Shown: positions 51,889-61,090 of the stretch, in pieces
Position numbering within the stretch: position 1 is the first letter of the stretch
How the letters are laid out: each line of letters opens with the position of its first letter
Origin: Anaerolineae bacterium
Lineage (GTDB): Bacteria; Chloroflexota; Anaerolineae; Aggregatilineales; Phototrophicaceae
DNA: 64,000 bases
Direction of reading: 5' to 3'
Assembly (NCBI GenBank): GCA_022820665.1
Contig: JAJEFB010000012.1
Coordinates: 1-64,000, forward strand
Program-made: the position numbers and the translations under genes
Notes under the pieces: generated by a model
What the model saw: only the letters and a program-made list of their open reading frames with translations
Told to the model about the DNA's origin: nothing
Database searches by the model: none

Positions 51889-53313
51889 ATGAGCAAGAGA
51901 TTGGCAGATAACGCGCGCCCCAACATTCTATTCCTGATGAGCGACCAGCATCGCGCCAACATCGCCGGCTATGCGGGTGATGCGGTCGTGCGAACACCCG
52001 TGCTCGACGACCTGGCGCGGACCGGAGTGGTCTTCAACAACGCCTATACGCCGGCGCCAATTTGCATCCCCGCCAGACAAAGCATGGCGGCGGGTCAATT
52101 GCCGCGAACCTGCGGCTGCGAGGTATTCGGGGAAGACCTAGCGCCGGGTCACATGACCTTTGCGCGGCGACTGTCTCAGTATGGCTATGCGACCGTCGCC
52201 TGCGGCAAATTGCACCATAACGGCAGCGATCAGATGCAGGGTTGGACGCGCCGCATCGGTGACGGCATGAGCGTGCGGCATGACTTCATCGAGGGGCGCA
52301 ATCTGGAAGCGATGCGCGACCTGCCGCTGCCTACCGAGCACAAATGGACGCAAGCCAAGGAAGTCAAGCGCGCCGGTATTGGGCGGGGTCCCATCAACGG
52401 GCACGACGCTTATACGCTGGATGGCGCCCTGCGCTTTGTGGAGAACTTCTTCACCGATCCCTACTACGACCGCGCCATAGCAACGCGCCCGCTGATGCTG
52501 ATGGTGAGCTTTGTACGGCCGCACGTCCCCTTCCTCACCACGCATGACAGATTCACTTATTACCTGAACCGCGTTACACCCTATGTGAACGAGACAGCTT
52601 GTGACCATCCCTTTCTCAGCAGCCGCGCGGTCAAGCCGGGGGTCGATGTCAGCGAGCGCGAAATCCGGCGGGCGACGGCCGCTTACTATGGCATGGTCGA
52701 AGGAATAGACCAAGATTACGGGCGCGTTCTCCAAGCGCTTGAACATATCGGCCAAGACCTGGATGACTGGATCATCATCTATACCAGCGATCATGGCGAA
52801 ATGCTTGGGGAGCATACGCTTTGGGAAAAGACCAAGTTCTTCGAGGGCAGCGTCAAGGTGCCCTTAATCATCCGCTTGCCTGGCGGCGCAGACGCGGGGC
52901 GGATTGTCGAAGAGAATGTCAACCTGTGCGATCTATTCGCGACGATTTGTGAATTGACCGATGTACCGGTGGTAGACGGCTTGGACAGCCGCAGCCTGGC
53001 ACCGTTACTGAACGGCAATAGCGCGAACTGGGACAACGAGACCGTCTCGGCATACGGCGGCACGCATCTGGGACATGAAGAAAACTTTGATCGTTACGAG
53101 AATCTGATGATCAAACGCGATCATCTCAAGTATCAATATTATGGGCGCGAGATGCCCGAAGTCTTGTTTGATTTGTCGCGAAATCCGGAAGAAACAATCA
53201 ACTTTGTTGGTGATCCTCGTTACAGCGATGTCCTTGCCAACTTCCGCGCGCGGCGCGGCGAATTGGGTTACGGACCGAACGCGGTCGCCGATTATCAAAA
53301 CGCGGGTTATTAG
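51889..53313 (+). CDS. Type I sulfatase (Cys-type)
   Basis: A 474-residue alkaline-phosphatase-fold sulfatase. The formylglycine signature C-x-P-x-R is intact at Cys59-I-P-A-Arg63, needing an FGE-type maturase encoded elsewhere. Metal ligands fit M-S-D-Q-H near residue 18 and T-S-D-H-G-E around 303. No signal peptide is visible, which points to action in the cytoplasm on imported sulfated oligosaccharides. It lies between the binding protein and the importer genes. By context, with an unsaturated glucuronyl hydrolase nearby, the substrate is a sulfated uronic-acid-containing sugar. Confidence 0.92.
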   Translation: MSKRLADNARPNILFLMSDQHRANIAGYAGDAVVRTPVLDDLARTGVVFNNAYTPAPICIPARQSMAAGQLPRTCGCEVFGEDLAPGHMTFARRLSQYGYATVACGKLHHNGSDQMQGWTRRIGDGMSVRHDFIEGRNLEAMRDLPLPTEHKWTQAKEVKRAGIGRGPINGHDAYTLDGALRFVENFFTDPYYDRAIATRPLMLMVSFVRPHVPFLTTHDRFTYYLNRVTPYVNETACDHPFLSSRAVKPGVDVSEREIRRATAAYYGMVEGIDQDYGRVLQALEHIGQDLDDWIIIYTSDHGEMLGEHTLWEKTKFFEGSVKVPLIIRLPGGADAGRIVEENVNLCDLFATICELTDVPVVDGLDSRSLAPLLNGNSANWDNETVSAYGGTHLGHEENFDRYENLMIKRDHLKYQYYGREMPEVLFDLSRNPEETINFVGDPRYSDVLANFRARRGELGYGPNAVADYQNAGY

Positions 53314-53344
53314 ACTTGCGCTGTCGTCGAGGGAAGCTTGATTT

Positions 53345-54322
53345 ATGCTCTGGTACATCGCGCGACGAATCATCTATCTGATACCGACGCTCCTGATCGT
53401 CTCTATCATCGCCTTCGTGGTGATCCAATTGCCGCCCGGCGATTTCCTCGCCTCTCTAATCAGCAAAGCCGAAGAGACGGTTGATCAAGCCCAGGTTGAT
53501 GCTTTGCGCGAACGCTACGGTTTGGATGAACCGATTTATGTACAGTATTGGAAGTGGATCAGCGGCATTATCACCAAGGGCGACTTCGGCAGATCATTCG
53601 AATGGAATAAGGACGTCAGCGACTTGATCTGGGAGCGACTCGGCCTCACCGTGGTCATTTCGCTTCTAACGTTGGCTTTCATCTGGATTGTCGCCATACC
53701 CATCGGCATTTATTCGGCTGTCAAGAAATACACCATTGGCGATTATGTAGTGACGGTCATCGGCTTCATTGGACTGGCGATCCCCAATTTCCTGCTCGCG
53801 CTGGTGCTGATGTACATTGCCTTTAGGTATTTCGGGCAGAGCGTTGGCGGTTTGTTCTCACCGGAATACATAGTCGCGGAATGGTCGCTTGACCGTGTAC
53901 TCGACCTGCTCAGTCATTTGTGGCTGCCCGTCATCATACTGGGAACGGCGGGCACGGCGGCGCTGATTCGCGTGATGCGCGCGAATCTGCTCGATGAATT
54001 GTCCAAGCTCTATGTTGACGCCGCGCGGGCACGCGGCCTGTCCGAGCTGAAACTGCTGTTCAAATATCCGGTTAGAGTGGCTCTGAATCCCTTGGTAAGC
54101 GCTGTAGCATGGGTCTTCCCGGCTCTGGTTTCCGGGTCGGCCATTACATCAATCGTTTTGAATCTGCAGACCACCGGTCCCCTGCTCTACCGTTCACTGC
54201 AAGCGCAAGACATGTATCTCGCCGGCAGCCTTATCTTGCTGGTCAGCGTTCTCACCATCATCGGTACGCTGGTATCCGATATTCTGCTGGCATGGATTGA
54301 TCCCAGGATACAGCTGCAATGA
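53345..54322 (+). CDS. ABC transporter permease (DppB type)
   Basis: A 325-residue inner-membrane permease. The start M-L-W-Y-I-A-R-R-I-I-Y-L-I-P-T is typical of DppB. The coupling loop reads D-A-A-R-A-R-G-L-S-E-L-K-L, and it ends W-I-D-P-R-I. A GAGG lies upstream at a long distance. The stop overlaps the next permease start by four bases, so the subunits are made together. It belongs to the only Dpp-type importer in this window with a full set of ATPases. Confidence 0.92.
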   Translation: MLWYIARRIIYLIPTLLIVSIIAFVVIQLPPGDFLASLISKAEETVDQAQVDALRERYGLDEPIYVQYWKWISGIITKGDFGRSFEWNKDVSDLIWERLGLTVVISLLTLAFIWIVAIPIGIYSAVKKYTIGDYVVTVIGFIGLAIPNFLLALVLMYIAFRYFGQSVGGLFSPEYIVAEWSLDRVLDLLSHLWLPVIILGTAGTAALIRVMRANLLDELSKLYVDAARARGLSELKLLFKYPVRVALNPLVSAVAWVFPALVSGSAITSIVLNLQTTGPLLYRSLQAQDMYLAGSLILLVSVLTIIGTLVSDILLAWIDPRIQLQ

Positions 54323-55476
54323 CCGCCGCCACGTATCCACCAGCGGGGGACGGCGCCAGCGCCTCCGCCGAGGTCCATGCCGAAACGCGCATTGTCATCG
54401 CCAACCAATGGCAGTTGATCTGGTGGAAGTTCCGCAAACACCGGCTGGCGATGCTTGCCGGCCTGGTCACGATATTGCTCTATGTGGTGGCGCTATTTGC
54501 CGAGCTTTTCGCCCCTTATTCAGCCGGGACATATAGCGCGCAACACACCTTTCTGCCGCCACAGAGCATAAACTTCCTTCAATGGACGGACGCCGGCTGG
54601 CGCTTTTATCCCCATGTCTATGGCCACAAGGTGCAAGTAGATCCGGAATCATTCAAGCGCACCTATATTGTCGACGAGACTGTCATCCTTCCGATAGGTC
54701 TGTTTGTCCGCGGCGAGGAATACAAACTGTGGGGATTGTTCACGCTTGACGTTCATCTGATCGGCGCAGCGCAGTTTGGCGACCCCGTACACCTCATCGG
54801 CACGGACAGGCTGGGGCGCGATGTGCTGAGCCGAACGATATATGGCACCAGGGTGTCGATGTCGGTAGGCTTGGTCGGCGTCGGATTGAGCCTGCTGCTT
54901 GGCGTCATTCTGGGCGGCATCTCTGGATATTACGGCGGACTTATCGATAACTTGATCCAGCGCGCAATCGAGATTCTGCGTTCGCTGCCGACGATCCCGC
55001 TTTGGATGGGCCTTTCCGCCGCCATCCCGCTGACCTGGCCGCCGGTGCGCGTCTATTTTGCGATCACTGTGCTCCTGTCTTTGATCGGCTGGACGACCCT
55101 TGCCCGCGAGGTGCGCGGCCGTTTTCTGTCGCTCAAGACCGAAGACTTCGTTATCGCGGCGCGCTTGGACGGCGTTCGCGAGATGGAGATCATCCTCCGC
55201 CACATGGTTCCCTCGATGACCAGCCACATCATCGCTTCCGTGACCTTGGCGATTCCTGGCATGATCCTGGCCGAGACCGCCCTGAGTTTCCTGGGCATCG
55301 GGCTGCGCCCGCCGGTGGTCAGCTGGGGCGTGCTGCTGCAAGAGGCGCAAAATGTGCGCTCCATTGCGACGGCGCCCTGGCTGCTGTTCCCGGGCTTGGC
55401 GGTTGTGGTTGCCGTGTTGGCGATGAATTTCTTGGGAGACGGATTGAGAGATGCAGCCGACCCATACCAAGCTTGA
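54319..55476 (+). CDS. ABC transporter permease (DppC type)
   Basis: A 385-residue permease, longer than usual because of a periplasmic insertion of about 110 residues after the first helix (around 70-170) ending at H-L-I-G-T-D-R-L-G-R-D-V-L-S-R. Long-insert DppC proteins are common in importers paired with the large family-5 binding proteins. The coupling loop is A-A-R-L-D-G-V-R-E-M-E-I, followed by F-L-G-I-G-L-R-P-P-V. It overlaps the following ATPase gene by 26 bases. Confidence 0.92.
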   Translation: MTAATYPPAGDGASASAEVHAETRIVIANQWQLIWWKFRKHRLAMLAGLVTILLYVVALFAELFAPYSAGTYSAQHTFLPPQSINFLQWTDAGWRFYPHVYGHKVQVDPESFKRTYIVDETVILPIGLFVRGEEYKLWGLFTLDVHLIGAAQFGDPVHLIGTDRLGRDVLSRTIYGTRVSMSVGLVGVGLSLLLGVILGGISGYYGGLIDNLIQRAIEILRSLPTIPLWMGLSAAIPLTWPPVRVYFAITVLLSLIGWTTLAREVRGRFLSLKTEDFVIAARLDGVREMEIILRHMVPSMTSHIIASVTLAIPGMILAETALSFLGIGLRPPVVSWGVLLQEAQNVRSIATAPWLLFPGLAVVVAVLAMNFLGDGLRDAADPYQA

Positions 55477-56533
55477 TCACGTTGATGATACTGCGAAAAT
55501 CGATAATCAGACCTTGCTTGACGTCAAGGATTTGAAGACGCATTTCTTCACCGATGAAGGTGTGGTGAAAGCCGTTGATGGAGTCAACCTGTCCCTAAAG
55601 CGCGGCGAGACCCTGTGTGTGGTCGGTGAATCGGGCTGCGGGAAATCGGTTACTGCGCGCTCAATTCTCCGGATCGTGCCCAGCCCAGGCGAGATCGTCT
55701 CGGGAGAGATCAACTTCCAGCAGCGAGACGGGGAAGTGATCGACCTGGCGGGGATGAACCCAAAAGGGCGCGAGATTCGTAAGATTCGCGGTGGCGAGGT
55801 CAGCATGATCTTCCAAGAGCCCATGTCTTCCCTAAGCCCGGTGCATACCATCGGCAGTCAAATCATGGAAGCGATTCTGCTGCACCTGCCGGTCAGCAGA
55901 CAGGAAGCCCGCAAGCGAGCGGTGTCTATGCTCGATCTGGTTGGCATCCCGCGGCCAAGCGAACAACTTGATGCCTATTCTTTTGAGCTTTCCGGCGGTA
56001 TGCGGCAGCGCGCCATGATCGCCATTGCGCTGGCTTGCGAGCCGCAACTGCTGATTGCCGATGAACCGACAACCGCTTTGGACGTCACGACCCAGGCGAA
56101 TATACTCGACCTTATTCGTGACCTGCAGCAGGACAGCGGCATGTCCGTGCTTTTCATCACACATGACCTTGGGGTGGTAGCCGAAATCGCCGACGATGTT
56201 GTGGTAATGTATCTCGGGCGGGATGTTGAAAGCGGCGATGTCGATTCCATCTTCCATGACGCCAAGCATCCTTATACGCGCGCGCTTCTGCAGTCAATTC
56301 CCCGCTACGACAGTCGGGAGAATAGAAGGCTGTACTCCATAAAAGGAACTGTTCCGCATCCATTTGGCCGTCCCAATGGCTGTCCCTTTCATCCGCGCTG
56401 TGACGATTTCATCGCTGACCGGTGTGACAGCATAGACCCGCCTCGCCACAGCATCAAAGGTGAGCATAGCGTTCGCTGTCTGCTTTATTCCGCCGCGGAC
56501 GAAGCTCCGTCGAACAAGGATGTGCCCAGTTGA
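55451..56533 (+). CDS. ABC transporter ATP-binding protein (DppD type)
   Basis: A 360-residue ATPase. Walker A is G-E-S-G-C-G-K-S (about 58-65), the signature L-S-G-G-M-R-Q-R and Walker [10 protein letters not shown]. The C-terminal oligopeptide-transporter domain contains the cysteine cluster G-C-P-F-H-P-R-C. It is the first of two ATPases of the DppBCDF-type importer and overlaps its neighbours at both ends. It could also energise the ATPase-less Dpp permeases at 31615-33558; that is inference. Confidence 0.94.
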   Translation: MQPTHTKLDHVDDTAKIDNQTLLDVKDLKTHFFTDEGVVKAVDGVNLSLKRGETLCVVGESGCGKSVTARSILRIVPSPGEIVSGEINFQQRDGEVIDLAGMNPKGREIRKIRGGEVSMIFQEPMSSLSPVHTIGSQIMEAILLHLPVSRQEARKRAVSMLDLVGIPRPSEQLDAYSFELSGGMRQRAMIAIALACEPQLLIADEPTTALDVTTQANILDLIRDLQQDSGMSVLFITHDLGVVAEIADDVVVMYLGRDVESGDVDSIFHDAKHPYTRALLQSIPRYDSRENRRLYSIKGTVPHPFGRPNGCPFHPRCDDFIADRCDSIDPPRHSIKGEHSVRCLLYSAADEAPSNKDVPS

Positions 56534-57603
56534 ACAGCAAACCTGAAATCATGCCAGCAGACAGCAGCATCGAACCCCTACTGGAGGTACGCAACCTCCA
56601 CATGCAGTTTCCGATTCGGCGGGGAGCTTTTCGTCGGACGGTCGGTTTCATCAAAGCGGTCAACGATGTCAGCTTTCATATCCGCCATGGGGAAACCCTG
56701 AGCCTTGTAGGAGAATCCGGCTGCGGCAAGACGACAACGGGCCGCTGTATTGTTCGCGTTTACGAACCGACATCAGGTCAGATTCTGTATAAGGCGGAAG
56801 AGCAAGGGCGTATTGACTTAGCCGAATTGGACAACCGCGATCTAAGACCTTTCCGCCGCGAGATTCGAATGATCTTTCAGGACCCGTTTTCTTCGTTGAA
56901 TCCGCGACTGTCGATACTGCAGATCGTTGGCGAGTCGCTCAGAGTGAATCGTGTCGCCAGCGGATCAGAACTGGAAGAACGCGTGGCGTCGCTATTGAAG
57001 CGGGTCGGTTTAAGGCCGGAATATATCCGGCGTTATCCGCACGCTTTCAGCGGTGGAGAACGCCAGCGAATTGGCATTGCGCGCGCGCTGGCTTTGAATC
57101 CGCGGCTCATTGTCGCTGACGAGGCCGTCTCTGCCCTGGATGTATCGGTACAAGCGCAGATATTGAACCTCTTGCAAGATCTGCAGGAAGAGCTAAACCT
57201 GACTTATCTGTTCATCGCTCATGACCTTAGTGTCGTGGAACATATCAGCCATCGCGTCGCCGTAATGTATGTCGGCAAGATCGTTGAGCTGGCTACTACC
57301 GAGGATCTCTTCACAAATCCTCTGCACCCCTACACCGAAGCGCTGCTGTCGGCGGTGCCAAAGCCGGATCCGCGTCTACGGAATAAGGGCGTTCGCATAC
57401 GCCTCGAGGGTGAAGTCGCCGACCCGAGTAATCCTCCCAGCGGATGTTACTTTCATCCCCGCTGCCCATACGTTCAAGACCGCTGCCGGCAAGAAGAGCC
57501 CGCGGTCCGTGAAATAAAGAAGGATCGCTGGGTGGCTTGCCATTTTGCCGAGGAGCTCGACTTGCGCGGTTTCGAAGCGATTGGATCGACGCCAAGTGTC
57601 TGA
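56530..57603 (+). CDS. ABC transporter ATP-binding protein (DppF type)
   Basis: A 357-residue ATPase with Walker [10 protein letters not shown]-loop [12 protein letters not shown], signature F-S-G-G-E-R-Q-R and Walker [10 protein letters not shown], where Ala replaces the usual Pro, as in many DppF proteins. The C-terminal domain has [12 protein letters not shown]. The start is TTG 56530, overlapping the DppD stop by four bases, or ATG 56551. It forms a heterodimer with the DppD-type protein. Confidence 0.94.
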   Translation: MNSKPEIMPADSSIEPLLEVRNLHMQFPIRRGAFRRTVGFIKAVNDVSFHIRHGETLSLVGESGCGKTTTGRCIVRVYEPTSGQILYKAEEQGRIDLAELDNRDLRPFRREIRMIFQDPFSSLNPRLSILQIVGESLRVNRVASGSELEERVASLLKRVGLRPEYIRRYPHAFSGGERQRIGIARALALNPRLIVADEAVSALDVSVQAQILNLLQDLQEELNLTYLFIAHDLSVVEHISHRVAVMYVGKIVELATTEDLFTNPLHPYTEALLSAVPKPDPRLRNKGVRIRLEGEVADPSNPPSGCYFHPRCPYVQDRCRQEEPAVREIKKDRWVACHFAEELDLRGFEAIGSTPSV

Positions 57604-57617
57604 AGGGACCAGAGAAA

Positions 57618-59702
57618 ATGATTGAGCCTGTCGACCTGTTTCCGCCGGTGAGCGATTCCGCGCCGCCGCTCGTCTACGACCCGGATGTTCATCTGGTCGC
57701 CAATACCATCGATAACGGCATCTTTCACAGCGCATGGATGTCCGCCGAGTATGCCGTCGCCTTGGTTGAGCGCGGTTCGCCAGCCGAGATTGAACGCGCC
57801 GAAGCGGTAATCAATGCCGTCCTGGACTGCCAGGATACCGACACGCGCTCGCCCCATTACGGCAACTTCAAGTGGGAACATGAAGACGAAGCGGTTGAGG
57901 ACTTGAATGCCGTGCAATTTGTGCTCATTCGCTTGATTCCGCTATTGCTGAGTCGATCGGATCGCTTGTCAAGCGACCTCGTTGAACTGGCGCGGACGCG
58001 CATCCGCCTGGGCTTGGACGAAATCCGCCGGATTGATGTGTCACCGAAATATTCCAATATCGTGGCGCAGGACATCGCCAATTCACTTTTGGGCGGTCAG
58101 CTATTGAATCTGCCAGAGTACCAGCAGCGCGGCGCAAATAAACTTCGTGACTGGCTGAGCGTCATTGACGAGAGCGGCATCCCGCATGAGTACAACAGTC
58201 CGACCTACTCATTCGTATGTATCGAAGCGCTGCACAAGATTGTCGCGTTTTCGGAACAGTCCCGGGCTAGCCTGCTGGCGCGACTGATCATATCCCGAAT
58301 CGGATTAAGCGTCGCCCTGCGCCTACATCCCGAAACGGGCCGCCTTGCGCCGCCGCATTGCCGCGCCTATTATCCCTCCTTGGTCTGCGCAACGGCAGCC
58401 GAAGCCACCGTATTCGCTCGGGCGATAGAAGAAGGCAAACTCCCAGCCTGGCTCGAGACAGTGCGGAAGCGCCGCCCCATCCCGCTGCAAGTGAGCGAAA
58501 CTTCCGAGGCCGGCGCCGGCGTTGTTATCAGCAGCTACCTGCATTCTGACTTCAGCATCGGCTTGGCGACGCAAGAGCTGGCGACGCAATCGAACCGCTT
58601 CATCAGCAACCAATCGAACGTCTTCTCGATCCAGTACACAAGGCAGAACAAGCCCAGCCCGGGCGTGGTTTTCTCCCGCTATTTGATTAATGACAAGTGG
58701 CTGGGCGACTACCGAACCACGCCTTCGCGATCCAACGATCAGGTCTTCCGCGATGAAGGCAGTTTTCGCGGCGTACTCGCGGGTCCGCGCGCGTTCGGCT
58801 TGTATACTTCCCCAGAATTGGACGCCTGGTCCCGCTGTTCCAGCGCTAAAGCCGCCTTGATCTGGAGCAGCGCCGAAGACGTCGATGAGATATGGATCGA
58901 TGGTTTAAGCCTCGGCGAGCTTCCGGCAAAGGTTCCGGAGGGCTCCGCTATTGTGGTGGGATGCGGTGATGTTTATATCTTGATTCGTCCGCTTGCGCGC
59001 GCCAAGCTCGGGGTCGAGGCGCCCATCATCATTGCGGAACGAAACGGCTGTCTGGCGCTTGAGATGTACAATTATCGCGGACCTGAGAAAACCTTTTGGG
59101 AATTGGCGAATCCCGGCGCGTTTTTCCAGGGCTACGCCCACAACGGCTTCTTCGTTGAAGTCGCGGCAAAAAGTCAATGCGGCAGCGCCAAAGACCTGTA
59201 CGAAGTCTTTGCCGCCGGGCAACTTATCGAAGAGTTAGAGGACGCGCTCACATTTGATGGCGCCAGTCCCCGGCAATGGCGCCTGGCTTATAACCGGGAC
59301 GATCTCGCGTTTGGTATTGACGTCGATCTTATGCGCTGGCGGATCCAGCGCCGTTGGGCAGGGGCAGCGAACCTTGGCTGCCCCATGCTGGCCTCCCCCG
59401 TCGCCCTTGAGAGCCGCTCGGGACTGATTGAATTGGGGAAGGCTCGCTTGGCTTGCGGCAGCAATGCCGCCTGGCTGGTTGGCATCCCCGAGGCTGATCT
59501 GTGGGTTGGCGTCTTTCATGGTCCGGGGGCTTCGGCATTGACGCTGGACGTTGCGGAGAGCCAAGTCCACCTAGAGAGCTTGGAAGCTGGCATGGTGGTC
59601 TGGGATAAAGGGCATGTCACCATTGACGCGCTAGGGCTGCAAGCCGAGCCGCGCGCGGTCGGCGCGAAATCCGTTCATGTCATAAGCCGCGATGAGGGCT
59701 GA
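57618..59702 (+). CDS. Unrecognised 694-residue protein, possible heparinase II/III-like enzyme
   Basis: I do not recognise this family with certainty. The first 290 or so residues are helical and rich in paired hydrophobic repeats, like an alpha/alpha toroid, with G-N-F-K-W-E-H-E-D-E (about 81-90), P-K-Y-S-N-I and H-E-Y-N-S-P-T-Y (about 189-196). The rest is beta-rich, including Y-N-Y-R-G-P. A helical toroid followed by beta-sandwiches is the architecture of heparinase II/III-type polysaccharide lyases. No signal peptide is seen. AGGGA precedes the ATG at 57618, 14 bases after the DppF stop. The setting of sulfatase, importer and GH88 supports a role in uronate-containing glycans, but the function is a guess. 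Confidence 0.6.
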   Translation: MIEPVDLFPPVSDSAPPLVYDPDVHLVANTIDNGIFHSAWMSAEYAVALVERGSPAEIERAEAVINAVLDCQDTDTRSPHYGNFKWEHEDEAVEDLNAVQFVLIRLIPLLLSRSDRLSSDLVELARTRIRLGLDEIRRIDVSPKYSNIVAQDIANSLLGGQLLNLPEYQQRGANKLRDWLSVIDESGIPHEYNSPTYSFVCIEALHKIVAFSEQSRASLLARLIISRIGLSVALRLHPETGRLAPPHCRAYYPSLVCATAAEATVFARAIEEGKLPAWLETVRKRRPIPLQVSETSEAGAGVVISSYLHSDFSIGLATQELATQSNRFISNQSNVFSIQYTRQNKPSPGVVFSRYLINDKWLGDYRTTPSRSNDQVFRDEGSFRGVLAGPRAFGLYTSPELDAWSRCSSAKAALIWSSAEDVDEIWIDGLSLGELPAKVPEGSAIVVGCGDVYILIRPLARAKLGVEAPIIIAERNGCLALEMYNYRGPEKTFWELANPGAFFQGYAHNGFFVEVAAKSQCGSAKDLYEVFAAGQLIEELEDALTFDGASPRQWRLAYNRDDLAFGIDVDLMRWRIQRRWAGAANLGCPMLASPVALESRSGLIELGKARLACGSNAAWLVGIPEADLWVGVFHGPGASALTLDVAESQVHLESLEAGMVVWDKGHVTIDALGLQAEPRAVGAKSVHVISRDEG

Positions 59703-59711
59703 AGCAACGGC

Positions 59712-60860
59712 CTAGCAGGCTGGCCGCGCCGATACGGAAGGTTTCTCGTCACTCAAGCTTTGCAGCGCGTCAAGCAGCGCTTCCAGGAAGAAATACTCGC
59801 CCCACATGACACTTTCATTGACGCCCAAGCCTTTGTCTTGGTGATACATCCCGCGCTTCAAGATACCTTCCCAATTTGGCGTGTCGATTGCGAGAAAGCT
59901 TGGCTGCAAGAGCGTATCCAGAATCGTGAGCGCATATTGCCGATACATGCTTGCGCGAATAGCGTCGGTGGTCAGATCAGCTAACTGCAAAAAAGCGCTG
60001 GCGGCAATCGCGGCGGCTGAACTTTCGTAGGGGTAAGCTGGGTCCGGCTCCGACCAATCGTTCGGTGGTACCCCGTGCGCGGGACTGCCTTCGATGTAAA
60101 ATGCGGCGCAGTCTTCAGCCGTCTTCAGGAAGCGGCTGTCGCCAGTAAAGCGAAAGACGGTGCCAAAACCGTAGATTGCCCAGGTCAAGCCGCGCGCCCA
60201 GGACGAATCGTCCCGCCAGCCTTGATGGGTCGCCTGGCGCAAGAACTCGCCTGTTTCCGTATCAAAGAGCCCTTCGTGCGCGCTGCTGCCGTCGCCGCGG
60301 ACCAGGTAGCGGCGCGTCGTATGACAGTGCCTCGCCGCGTTTGCCCATAAGGTCGTATCGCCGCTCTGCCGGGCAGCGTAGAAAATGATGCCCACATTCA
60401 TCATAATATCGATGAAGAGACTCTCGCCAGATACAAAGGACGGCAGGTATTCCCCTCTTTCACGAAAACGTGAGCCGGCAGTACGCCCAGCCTCAACGAT
60501 CACATCGTTGATGAAAGCCTCAGGCGAATGATCGTGCCAACGCTTCCAGGTCGACCAAAACAGAAATCCCAGATCATGGACCGTCTTGTCCGTCTTGCGA
60601 TGTTCAATCAGGCGCGAATAATGTATGGCTCGATCTCGCCACCATGAATCCTTTGTGTAGGTGTACATCAGCCACAATTGCCCGCCAAGAAAACCTTCAC
60701 ACCAGTTGGTCCAGGCTTCGCCACCATGCTTCCATTTGCCATTCCGCGTATACATGGGGAAGTAATCGGGATGGGCGGAGAGCAAGTGTCGTAGTTGCTT
60801 GCTCGCAAAAGCAAAAGCGCTGTGGATACGCTCGCCGAGACTCCCTTTATCTTGAATCAC
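59712..60860 (-). CDS. GH88 unsaturated glucuronyl hydrolase
   Basis: A 382-residue alpha/alpha-barrel enzyme. Markers are W-T-N-W-C-E-G-F-L-G-G-Q-L-W-L-M-Y (about 50-66), H-D-L-G-F-L-F, and D-D-S-S-W-A-R-G-L-T-W-A-I-Y-G-F, the pattern of unsaturated glucuronyl hydrolases. These hydrate the 4,5-double bond left by polysaccharide lyases and so release the uronate. I prefer the GTG at 60860, which has GAGGGGG upstream, over a TTG 28 codons earlier. A TATAAT lies on the minus strand at 60958-60963. It converges on the unrecognised protein gene with ten bases between the stops. Confidence 0.9.
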   Translation of the reverse strand: MIQDKGSLGERIHSAFAFASKQLRHLLSAHPDYFPMYTRNGKWKHGGEAWTNWCEGFLGGQLWLMYTYTKDSWWRDRAIHYSRLIEHRKTDKTVHDLGFLFWSTWKRWHDHSPEAFINDVIVEAGRTAGSRFRERGEYLPSFVSGESLFIDIMMNVGIIFYAARQSGDTTLWANAARHCHTTRRYLVRGDGSSAHEGLFDTETGEFLRQATHQGWRDDSSWARGLTWAIYGFGTVFRFTGDSRFLKTAEDCAAFYIEGSPAHGVPPNDWSEPDPAYPYESSAAAIAASAFLQLADLTTDAIRASMYRQYALTILDTLLQPSFLAIDTPNWEGILKRGMYHQDKGLGVNESVMWGEYFFLEALLDALQSLSDEKPSVSARPAC

Positions 60861-61090
60861 ATTACCCCCTCTGATGCTTTTAGACTCCGGCAGGCCGGGT
60901 TCAAATTCGGCAAGCAAAGATATGGAGCCAGGCTGCCTATTCAATTGGTATGAATCAATTATAGTGCAGAGCCGCCGCGATCAACTCATCGGTTCATCCT
61001 TTTGACAGCCGCGATGTATTCGCCTATTATGTTTCAGGTAAATCGGGCTGATGCGACGACCTCGAAGTTTTATTTAACTAGGACAGTTGA

